Part shown: positions 1 through 4,786 of the stretch, piece by piece
Position numbering within the stretch: position 1 is the stretch's first letter
Layout: each line of letters opens with the position of its first letter
Source: Dehalococcoidia bacterium
GTDB lineage: Bacteria; Chloroflexota; Dehalococcoidia; Dehalococcoidales; RBG-16-60-22
Direction: 5' to 3'
Length of the DNA stretch: 5,352 bases
NCBI GenBank assembly: GCA_013202615.1
Contig: JABMRL010000275.1
Span: 1 to 5,352 of the forward strand
Program-made: the position numbers and the translations under genes
Notes under the pieces: generated by a model
Seen by the model: only the letters and a program-made list of their open reading frames with translations
Told to the model about the DNA's origin: nothing
Database searches by the model: none

Positions 1-680
1 CGGAAAGCCGTGCCAAAGCCCAGGCGCTTATCATGGCCGGCGAGGTGCTGGCCGGGGGGAATCCCGTTACCAAGTCCGGCACCCTCATCGAAGAAAGTAC
101 TGAAATCACGGTAAGAGCGCCGTCGCCCTACGTAAGCAGGGGCGGCATCAAGCTGGCGCATGCGCTGGACACTTTCCAGGTGGATGTCTCGGGAATGGTG
201 GCGGCGGACATCGGTGCTTCCACCGGTGGCTTCACCGACTGCCTTCTCCAGCGGGGGGCGAAAAAAATCTACGCTATAGACGTGGGCTATGGACAGCTCG
301 ACTATAGATTGAGACAGGATAAACGAGTAGTGGTCATGGAGCGGACCAACGCGCGCTATCCCGTATCCCTGCCGGAAAAGGTCGACCTGGCGACCCTTGA
401 CCTTTCCTTTATCTCGGTGACCAGGGTCATACCTTCCGCTATAAGATTGCTCAAAGACGGCGGCACTCTGCTGGTATTGATTAAGCCACAGTTCGAGGCC
501 AAGCGGGCGGAGGTGGGAAAAGGGGGTATAATCAAAGACCCGCAGCGGCACGCCAGGGTTTTGGGGCGCTTCATCAGTTGGGCGGTTACGGAAAAACTGC
601 GACTGCGCGGGCTGGTGGCTTCGCCCATACGCGGCGCATCGGGCAACCGGGAGTTTTTCGTGCGGTTGAATTTGACATAA
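1..680 (+). CDS. tlyA: TlyA family rRNA (cytidine-2'-O)-methyltransferase, 5' end cut by window
   Basis: Transfers methyl from AdoMet to a ribose 2'-OH of cytidine in rRNA; characterised TlyA proteins act on 16S and/or 23S rRNA, and the older name is hemolysin A. The reading frame is open from the window edge (first full codon at base 3) and begins inside the S4 RNA-binding domain (ESRAKAQALIMAGEVL), so the ATG at 33 is internal and roughly 15-25 N-terminal residues lie upstream. After the S4 part come the linker PYVSRGGIKL and a Rossmann-type methyltransferase domain with the AdoMet loop DIGASTGGFTD (bases about 207-239). The K-D-K-E catalytic tetrad known from mycobacterial TlyA is complete: Lys of GGIKL (150-152), Asp of LDLSFIS (399-401), Lys of LIKPQFE (483-485) and Glu of GNREFF (651-653). 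The stop codon overlaps the next start by one base (TAATG), which suggests co-translation with the hydrolase. The family call is firm; which rRNA site is modified cannot be told from sequence. Confidence 0.95.
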   Translation, partial: ESRAKAQALIMAGEVLAGGNPVTKSGTLIEESTEITVRAPSPYVSRGGIKLAHALDTFQVDVSGMVAADIGASTGGFTDCLLQRGAKKIYAIDVGYGQLDYRLRQDKRVVVMERTNARYPVSLPEKVDLATLDLSFISVTRVIPSAIRLLKDGGTLLVLIKPQFEAKRAEVGKGGIIKDPQRHARVLGRFISWAVTEKLRLRGLVASPIRGASGNREFFVRLNLT

Positions 681-1447
681 TGATTAAAAAGGTTCATCTA
701 ACCGTTGAGGACATTAAGATAGCCGGAGAAATACATCTGCCTGGAGGCAGTGGCCCGTTTCCTGCGGTCGGCATCTGCCACGGTATCCCGTCGGGTAAAC
801 CGAAGGATGTGGATGACGGCGGTTACCCGGAGCTTGCGCAGCGAATGAACCGCCAGGGCTTTGCCGCATTTATATTTAATTTCCGGGGTGCCGGGGAGAG
901 CGGAGGCAACTTTGACCTTGCCGGCTGGTCGCGTGATTTGAAGGCGGCGATTGACTACTTATGGGAGTTACCGGAGGTTGACCGGGCGCATCTGTCTCTG
1001 CTTGGCTTCAGCGGTGGAGCTGCCGTTGCCATTTGCGTCGCGGCTCAGGATACGCGGGTGTCCTGTGTGGCTGCCTGCGCCTGCCCGGCAGAATTCACCT
1101 TTCTTAGTGAGGTCGATGAGCCGGAAAAAATGGTCGACCATTTCCGCAGCATCGGCGTAATTCGTGACGATGGTTTCCCGGCGTCGATGGAGGAGTGGCT
1201 GAATGGCTTCGACGAGGTCCGCCCTGTCAGCTGCGTTGCCGGGATTTCACCCCGGCCTCTGCTGCTCGTTCACGGGGACAGGGATGAAACTGTTCTCGTG
1301 AGGCAGGCTCGCTGGCTATATAAAGAGGCGGGGGAGCCCAAAAAGCTCGTTATCATCGATGGTGCGGGACACAGGCTGCGACAGGACAGGCGAGCCATGA
1401 GGCAGGTTATGGGCTGGCTTGGAAATCATTGCCGGGTGTCCGCATGA
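680..1447 (+). CDS. alpha/beta-hydrolase (serine hydrolase, dienelactone hydrolase/acyl-peptidase-like)
   Basis: A cytoplasmic alpha/beta-hydrolase-fold enzyme of 255 residues, probably an esterase or related serine hydrolase; the substrate is unknown. Visible fold landmarks are the oxyanion-hole strand and turn VGICHGIPSG (residues 30-39), the FNFRGAGESGG segment (67-76), the nucleophile elbow GFSGG with Ser111, the acid loop HGDRDETV with probable catalytic Asp202, and GAGH with His231. The complete Ser-Asp-His triad argues for an active enzyme. No signal peptide or membrane segment is seen. The frame is open further upstream (an ATG at 578), but the start at 680 is preferred: it gives the usual N-terminus (MIKKVHLTVEDIKIAGEI), and the longer version would overlap the conserved tlyA C-terminus by 100 bases. 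There is no good Shine-Dalgarno sequence in the right place (GGGAG at 649-653 is too far), so translation probably couples to tlyA through the TAATG overlap. The fold is near certain; the reaction is not. Confidence 0.88.
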   Translation: MIKKVHLTVEDIKIAGEIHLPGGSGPFPAVGICHGIPSGKPKDVDDGGYPELAQRMNRQGFAAFIFNFRGAGESGGNFDLAGWSRDLKAAIDYLWELPEVDRAHLSLLGFSGGAAVAICVAAQDTRVSCVAACACPAEFTFLSEVDEPEKMVDHFRSIGVIRDDGFPASMEEWLNGFDEVRPVSCVAGISPRPLLLVHGDRDETVLVRQARWLYKEAGEPKKLVIIDGAGHRLRQDRRAMRQVMGWLGNHCRVSA

Positions 1448-1457
1448 TTAATTTGAT

Positions 1458-1486
1458 TTGACCCGGATGTCAGCGAGGGATATAAT
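1458..1486 (+). promoter_or_regulatory. near-consensus sigma70-type promoter for purF
   Basis: TTGACC (1458-1463) and a perfect TATAAT (1481-1486) are separated by 17 bases, the ideal spacing. The site falls in the 38-base gap between the hydrolase and purF, so purF can be transcribed apart from tlyA. The last base of the -10 box is the first base of the TTG start codon at 1486. Transcription from here would begin around 1492-1494 and exclude that start codon. The box match is directly visible; activity is inferred. Confidence 0.6.
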
Positions 1487-2955
1487 TGGTAGTGATAGGG
1501 TCAATAGGGACCGGAGATAAGAAGCTGGATAAATTGCAGGAAAGCTGTGGCGTTTTCGGCGTTTATGCCCCCGATGAAGATGTAGCTCGCCTTACCTATT
1601 TTGCCCTTTTTGCCCTGCAACACCGGGGTCAGGAAAGCAGCGGAATTGCCACCGCCGATGGCAAGAAAGTGAACGTCTACGCCAAGGTGGGCTTGGTAGC
1701 TCAGGTTTTCACCGAGGAAGCGCTCTCTCACCTCAGCGGTAATATCGCCATCGGTCACAACCGTTACTCGACCAGAGGGTCAAGTAGCGCATGCAATGTG
1801 CAGCCCATGCTGGTGGGCAAGGGCAATGACGCCATCGCCATAGCTCATAACGGCAATATCGTCAATGCCGAGCACCTTTTTGCGCAGCTCTCTGAGCAGG
1901 GCTACCCATTTCAGAGCTCCACTGATAGTGAGGTAATCGCCAACCTGGTCCTTTCCTCGCCTGGGGATAGCTGGGTGGAAAAGATACGCTACGCGATGAA
2001 CCGGCTGCAGGGAGCGTATTCGTTGACACTCCTGACCAAGGACACTCTCTTCGCTGTTCGCGGTCCACTGGGAGTACGTCCACTGTGCCTGGGTAAAATA
2101 AATGGCGGCTGGGTTATAGCTTCGGAGACATGTGCCCTTGACCACCTTGGCGCTACTTTCGTCCGTGAGGTTGAGCCCGGTGAAATCATCAAGATCGATG
2201 GGAACGGACTTGAAAGCTATCCCGGTAAGAGCGGTAAACGGGCGCTGTGCATCTTTGAGTATATTTATTTTGCCCGCCCCGATAGTGTTATCAGCGGTCG
2301 GTTGCTTTCTCCGGCACGGCAGGCAATGGGTGCGGGTCTGGCAGTGGAACATCCGGTGGAGGCCGACCTTGTGGTGGGGGTGCCTGATTCGGCGACCAGC
2401 GCCGGTATCGGCTATGCCCGCCAGTCAGGAATACCTATCGGGGAGGGGTTAATCAGGAACCGCTATGTGGGGCGGACGTTTATTGAACCTGACCAGCGCA
2501 TCAGGGACCTGGGCGTGAAACTGAAGTTCAATCCTCTTCCCCGCATGCTCAACAACAAGAGGCTGGTGCTGGTGGATGACAGTATTGTCCGCGGCACGAC
2601 CACCCCGAGTGTAATCAAGGAATTAAGGCGGGCCGGGGCCAGGGAAATCCACATGCGCATCTGTGCACCGCCAATACGTTACCCCTGCTTTTTCGGCGTG
2701 GATATGGCTACCCGTAGCGAACTGATAGCCGCCCAGAAATCAATACCGCAAATCTGCCGGTTCATTGGCGCGGATTCGCTTGGCTTTCTCAGCATAGATG
2801 GGCTGCTGAAAGCCGTTGCTTTGTCTAAGGACCAGTTTTGTCTGGCCTGCTTTACCGGCAATTACCCCGTACCGGTGCAGCTTGAGATGGACAAGCTGGC
2901 GCTGGAGACAATGCAACCGCAGAGCCAGGTGTTTTCCCAGGCAGGGCGCCGCTAA
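1486..2955 (+). CDS. purF: amidophosphoribosyltransferase (glutamine PRPP amidotransferase), [4Fe-4S] type
   Basis: Catalyses the first committed step of de novo purine synthesis: PRPP plus glutamine gives 5-phosphoribosylamine. As called (TTG start) it has 489 residues, normal for the family. The N-terminal Ntn-hydrolase glutaminase domain starts at Cys21 (ESCGVFGVY), the expected nucleophile exposed by removal of a propeptide. It continues with LQHRGQESSG, GHNRYSTRG (90-98), AHNGNI (120-125) and STDSEVIANL. The C-terminal phosphoribosyltransferase domain carries VGVPDSATSAG, GLIRNRYVGRTFI and the PRPP loop VLVDDSIVRGTT (361-372). Cys255, Cys401, Cys452 and Cys455 match the four cysteine ligands of the Bacillus-type iron-sulfur cluster, and a cleavable propeptide goes with that type. 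Start choice: GAGGGA at 1475-1480 could serve TTG 1486, but a strong promoter overlaps that codon. GTG 1492 (possibly leaderless), CTG 1525 (GGAGA at 1513-1517 upstream) and TTG 1534 are in-frame alternatives, all upstream of the catalytic Cys. No other pur gene is adjacent in this window. Confidence 0.97.
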   Translation: MVVIGSIGTGDKKLDKLQESCGVFGVYAPDEDVARLTYFALFALQHRGQESSGIATADGKKVNVYAKVGLVAQVFTEEALSHLSGNIAIGHNRYSTRGSSSACNVQPMLVGKGNDAIAIAHNGNIVNAEHLFAQLSEQGYPFQSSTDSEVIANLVLSSPGDSWVEKIRYAMNRLQGAYSLTLLTKDTLFAVRGPLGVRPLCLGKINGGWVIASETCALDHLGATFVREVEPGEIIKIDGNGLESYPGKSGKRALCIFEYIYFARPDSVISGRLLSPARQAMGAGLAVEHPVEADLVVGVPDSATSAGIGYARQSGIPIGEGLIRNRYVGRTFIEPDQRIRDLGVKLKFNPLPRMLNNKRLVLVDDSIVRGTTTPSVIKELRRAGAREIHMRICAPPIRYPCFFGVDMATRSELIAAQKSIPQICRFIGADSLGFLSIDGLLKAVALSKDQFCLACFTGNYPVPVQLEMDKLALETMQPQSQVFSQAGRR

Positions 2956-3004
2956 GAAGCGCCAATTCGCCAGTACAACTTTTTATCAGTAAGCGGGACA
3001 AGAG

Positions 3005-3538
3005 TCATGTTTTCCAAAAACCCAGCAGTGCCAAACCGGACAGCCCAAGTCCGGCAATAACAGCTCCAACCCATCCCGTCTGAAACAAGGTTGTAACAAT
3101 GGCACCACTGATAATTACTCCAGCCAGGATAGAAAAGAAGGCGCTTTTGAACTTTATACCAAGCAGTGATGCGGCCATGGCTCCTGTCCAAGCACCAGTC
3201 CAAGGCAGTGGGAGAGCTACGAATGCCATCAAACCAATCCTCTCATATTTCTCAATAGCTGCCGTGTGGCGTTCGGTATGCTGGATGAGAGGGTTGAGCA
3301 GTTTTCCCCCCACGCGTACTCGCCTTATGTATTTCACCAGCGCCTGAAAGAACAATAACAGGAATGGCACAGGTAATAGATTGCCAATAATAGCCAAGCC
3401 CAAAGCTTGATACCATGGCAACTGAAATAGCCCCATGCCTACCGGAATACTGCCGCGTAGTTCTATTATCGGTAGAGCTGATATGATGACAACTATTAAT
3501 TCTTTGGATAATCCAGAACCAATGAACTCGTCAATCAT
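3005..3538 (-). CDS. COG2426 / Sm_multidrug_ex family small integral membrane protein
   Basis: A 177-residue, strongly hydrophobic membrane protein. Hydrophobic stretches lie at about residues 13-25, 45-68, 102-127, 132-152 and 156-174, with a basic, polar loop (about 69-100: KYIRRVRVGGK through EKYER) in the middle. Two family-defining motifs are present: ALPIIELRGSIPVG (21-34) near the N-terminus and ALPLPWTGAWTGAMAA (108-123). Both are Pro/Gly-rich and interrupt hydrophobic segments, as re-entrant loops do. The database name 'small multidrug export protein' has little experimental support. The family has been proposed to be a distant relative of DedA/VTT membrane proteins, so lipid or ion transport is equally possible. 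The gene stands alone, convergent with purF and divergent from lexA, and looks less GC-rich than its neighbours. The start at 3538 follows a weak AATAGAG ribosome-binding site and an extended -10 promoter. Family is confident, function is not. Confidence 0.85.
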   Translation of the reverse strand: MIDEFIGSGLSKELIVVIISALPIIELRGSIPVGMGLFQLPWYQALGLAIIGNLLPVPFLLLFFQALVKYIRRVRVGGKLLNPLIQHTERHTAAIEKYERIGLMAFVALPLPWTGAWTGAMAASLLGIKFKSAFFSILAGVIISGAIVTTLFQTGWVGAVIAGLGLSGLALLGFWKT

Positions 3539-3557
3539 CTCTATTTGTTATTCGGTG

Positions 3558-3581
3558 AATCTGATGGCATTATATCAGATT
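3558..3581. repeat. inverted repeat AATCTGAT-N8-ATCAGATT over the -10 box of the membrane-protein gene
   Basis: Two perfect 8-base arms, AATCTGAT (3558-3565) and ATCAGATT (3574-3581), are separated by 8 bases, so their centres are 16 bases apart. The repeat covers the extended -10 element of the minus-strand promoter (3569-3577). A dyad of this size on a promoter is the classic layout for a dimeric repressor. It is flanked by a smaller dyad, GTGTC-AAGC-GACAC (3582-3595). The repeat is plainly visible; its role as operator is inferred, and no regulator gene in this window is an obvious partner. Confidence 0.5.
3569..3577 (-). promoter_or_regulatory. extended -10 promoter (TGATATAAT) of the COG2426 gene
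   Basis: On the minus strand the sequence reads TGATATAAT, an extended -10 element (TG-N-TATAAT), with expected transcription start near 3562 and a leader of about 24 bases before the ATG at 3538. No good -35 box lies at 16-18 bases. A consensus TTGACA exists (minus strand, 3588 to 3583) but only 8 bases away, too close to act as the -35 partner. Extended -10 promoters can work without a -35 box. Confidence 0.5.
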
Positions 3582-3594
3582 GTGTCAAGCGACA

Positions 3595-3613
3595 CCTGCT
3601 AACATTGAGCAGG
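3595..3613. repeat. short hairpin CCTGCT-N7-AGCAGG
   Basis: Six-base perfect arms (3595-3600 and 3608-3613) enclose a 7-base loop. No T-run follows on either strand, so it is not an intrinsic terminator. It lies upstream of the minus-strand promoter, next to two other dyads, and contains one copy of the TGCTAACATT repeat. Confidence 0.4.
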
Positions 3614-3810
3614 ATGAGACTGGTGCCGGACTGAATCAGTGTCTTATGCTGTGGAACTCCTGATGAAACAGAGACAACAAGATGGCTGCTTGTTTTCCTT
3701 CTCTCCCCAAAGCCTTAACTACATTCTGCATTTATAGTAAAATAAACAAGATTCTATTTATCAAATTGCTAACATTTTTGCTAACGAACTTTTCACCACA
3801 GATAATGACA
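3614..3810. other. AT-rich intergenic stretch with TGCTAAC repeats, no gene seen
   Basis: No supportable coding region was found on either strand here. The ten-base word TGCTAACATT occurs at 3597-3606 and again at 3767-3776, and TTGCTAAC occurs twice 12 bases apart (3766-3773 and 3778-3785). A short near-palindrome, ACTGAATCAGT, sits at 3630-3640. The stretch becomes AT-rich after about 3720. It may be remains of an older insertion or simply regulatory DNA between two divergent genes; nothing seen decides this. Confidence 0.4.
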
Positions 3811-3834
3811 AGGTGGTACCATTTGGTACCACCT
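3811..3834. repeat. 24-bp palindrome containing two TGGTACCA boxes one helical turn apart
   Basis: AGGTGGTACC (3811-3820) and GGTACCACCT (3825-3834) are perfect 10-base inverted arms around ATTT. Within it the 8-bp palindrome TGGTACCA occurs twice (3814-3821 and 3824-3831) with a 10-base period. Paired palindromes on one face of the helix resemble operators bound by cooperative dimers, for example ribbon-helix-helix or other antitoxin-type repressors. No such gene lies next to it, and no T-run follows on either strand that would make it a terminator. The structure is seen; the function is a guess. Confidence 0.55.
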
Positions 3835-3912
3835 GAAGCCAGACCGAATATTTAAAGGTATGATTAGTTACTCTGTTTTACTCTCAGGGACAAACCTTTT
3901 GTATCTTTTAAT

Positions 3913-3939
3913 TTGACAACGTCTTCCAATTATTATAAA
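3913..3939 (+). promoter_or_regulatory. probable lexA promoter (TTGACA-N15-TATAAA)
   Basis: A consensus -35 TTGACA (3913-3918) is followed 15 bases later by TATAAA (3934-3939). The spacing is short but the region is very AT-rich, and ATAAAT one base further gives 16. Transcription would start near 3946, placing the LexA box at about +2 to +15, a position that blocks initiation or promoter escape. An alternative extended -10-like TGTTATACA (3964-3972) lies closer to the gene but has no -35. Confidence 0.55.
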
Positions 3940-3947
3940 TTTAAAAT

Positions 3948-3961
3948 AGAACAATTGTTCT
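3948..3961. promoter_or_regulatory. LexA (SOS) box AGAACAATTGTTCT upstream of lexA
   Basis: A perfect 14-bp palindrome that fits the GAAC-N4-GTTC core of the Gram-positive-type SOS box (the Bacillus 'Cheo' box class) exactly. It ends 10 bases before the first lexA start codon and lies just downstream of the probable -10 box, so autorepression of lexA is the natural reading. It is the only GAAC-N4-GTTC palindrome I noticed in the intergenic regions; the class II aldolase downstream of lexA has none in front of it. Confidence 0.85.
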
Positions 3962-3971
3962 TCTGTTATAC

Positions 3972-4634
3972 ATGGTGAAGAAGATGATGGCGCAATTGTC
4001 GGCGAAGAGAAAGCAAATCGTTGACTTTATCCTCCGTTTTGTGGAGGATAAAGGTTATCCGCCAACCGTCAGGGATATACAGAGCGGCTGTGGAATCAGC
4101 TCAACGTCAGTGGTTGACTATCACCTGAAAGTGCTGGAAAAGGAAGGGCACATACGCCGCGACCCCGAGGTATCGCGGGGAATCGAGCTGCTTGGTAGAG
4201 CATCATCACCGCTGAAAGTGCAGGTGCCGATAATCGGGCAGATAGCTGCCGGAGAACCGATTCCGGTGCCTGGCTCAGAGAGTTGGGACACAACCGCGGG
4301 CGCTGATTTTCTTGAGGTAACAGCTGACCTTACCCGGGGGAGGCAGGATGTTTATGCGTTGAAAATCAAAGGCGTGTCAATGATTGACGCCCTGATAAAT
4401 GATGGTGATATGGTGCTGATGCAGCATGTCAATACGGTGGACAACGGGGAGATGGCGGCGGTGTGGCTCAAGGCGGAGAAGGAGGCGACACTGAAAAAAG
4501 TCTATATGGAGCCTGAGCGCGTGCGCCTTCAGCCGGCGAACAGCCAGATGCAGCCGGTCTATGTTGACCCGGAGAACGTTGAAATTCAGGGGAGAGTTAT
4601 CGCTGTAATCCGGCGGATGGGAAAGCCGGCATAA
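3972..4634 (+). CDS. lexA: LexA SOS repressor / self-cleaving S24 peptidase
   Basis: Represses DNA-damage genes and inactivates itself by RecA-stimulated autocleavage. It has 220 residues from ATG 3972. The N-terminal winged helix-turn-helix domain (about 7-75) includes YPPTVRDIQ, GISSTSVVDYHLKVLEKEGHI and the wing RRDPEVSRGIEL. The C-terminal S24 domain shows the Ala93-Gly94 cleavage site in GQIAAGEPI, the nucleophile Ser136 in KGVSMIDA, DGDMVLM, and the general base Lys175 in ATLKKV. All autocleavage residues are present, so it should be functional. Start choice: ATG 3972 has no Shine-Dalgarno sequence. ATG 3984 and ATG 3987 both follow GGTGA (3974-3978), and a start at 3987 gives the more typical MAQLSAKRKQIVDFI. 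The true protein may therefore be 215 or 216 residues. A perfect LexA box directly upstream indicates autoregulation. Tandem in-frame and near stops (TAATAAATAA) end the gene. The divergent neighbour may share its control region. Confidence 0.96.
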   Translation: MVKKMMAQLSAKRKQIVDFILRFVEDKGYPPTVRDIQSGCGISSTSVVDYHLKVLEKEGHIRRDPEVSRGIELLGRASSPLKVQVPIIGQIAAGEPIPVPGSESWDTTAGADFLEVTADLTRGRQDVYALKIKGVSMIDALINDGDMVLMQHVNTVDNGEMAAVWLKAEKEATLKKVYMEPERVRLQPANSQMQPVYVDPENVEIQGRVIAVIRRMGKPA

Positions 4635-4688
4635 TAAATAAATCATAGCTCGATTTGCTTTTTCAGCAGACACCGTTATAAACTTGAT

Positions 4689-4716
4689 TTGATTTTTTTA
4701 GGGCAGTAAGTATAAA
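4689..4716 (+). promoter_or_regulatory. possible promoter TTGATT-N16-TATAAA upstream of the aldolase gene
   Basis: TTGATT (4689-4694) and TATAAA (4711-4716) are 16 bases apart in the 152-base gap after lexA, with a T7 run (4693-4699) between them. An 8-bp palindrome GTAATTAC follows at 4717-4724. The match is moderate in AT-rich DNA, so chance is possible. Confidence 0.35.
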
Positions 4717-4744
4717 GTAATTACGACCTGTACTTGATTCGAGG

Positions 4745-4774
4745 TTGAAGAAGATACTGCCAATACGGTATAAC
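4745..4774 (+). promoter_or_regulatory. possible second promoter TTGAAG-N18-TATAAC close to the aldolase start
   Basis: TTGAAG (4745-4750) and TATAAC (4769-4774) are 18 bases apart. Transcription would begin near 4781, only about 6 bases before the ATG at 4787, leaving an almost leaderless message. This is weaker evidence than for the upstream candidate. Confidence 0.25.
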
Positions 4775-4786
4775 TGAAAGACGGCT

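Noticed and set aside
578..679. Upstream extension of the hydrolase reading frame from ATG 578
   Set aside because: It would overlap the conserved C-terminus of TlyA, including the region of its catalytic Glu, and the extra residues look nothing like an alpha/beta-hydrolase. ATG 680 fits better.
1780..2352. 190-codon open frame on the minus strand inside purF
   Set aside because: It is antisense to a fully conserved purF region, has no recognisable motifs and no supporting start signals; a shadow frame. The same holds for the other antisense frames in purF, tlyA, lexA and the aldolase gene.
2945..2984. GGCGC-N9-GCGCC hairpin at the purF stop followed by TTTTT, as an intrinsic terminator
   Set aside because: The T-run (2980-2984) begins 16 bases after the hairpin, too far for a standard intrinsic terminator, and the stem is only 5 bp.
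3583..3588. Consensus TTGACA on the minus strand as -35 of the COG2426 gene
   Set aside because: Only 8 bases separate it from TATAAT, too close for sigma70 recognition of both boxes.
3810..3834. T-box antiterminator signature (resembles AGGGTGGNACC)
   Set aside because: The GGTGGTACC match is part of a symmetric palindrome. No stem I, specifier loop or terminator T-run is seen, and the downstream gene is lexA rather than an aminoacyl-tRNA synthetase or amino-acid gene.
3860..3916. 18-codon hydrophobic mini-ORF upstream of lexA
   Set aside because: No spaced ribosome-binding site, it overlaps the lexA -35 box and lies upstream of the likely transcription start; most likely chance.
3539..3971. 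Eroded integrase or other mobile-element gene in the divergent intergenic region
   Set aside because: Short open frames there (for example one ending at the palindrome) show no recognisable recombinase or transposase motif; the AT-richness and repeats alone do not support a gene call.
4656..4699. Terminator after lexA (TGCTTTTTCAGCA and a T7 run)
   Set aside because: The stem is only 4 bp and the T7 run is about 30 bases further on with no GC-rich hairpin just before it.
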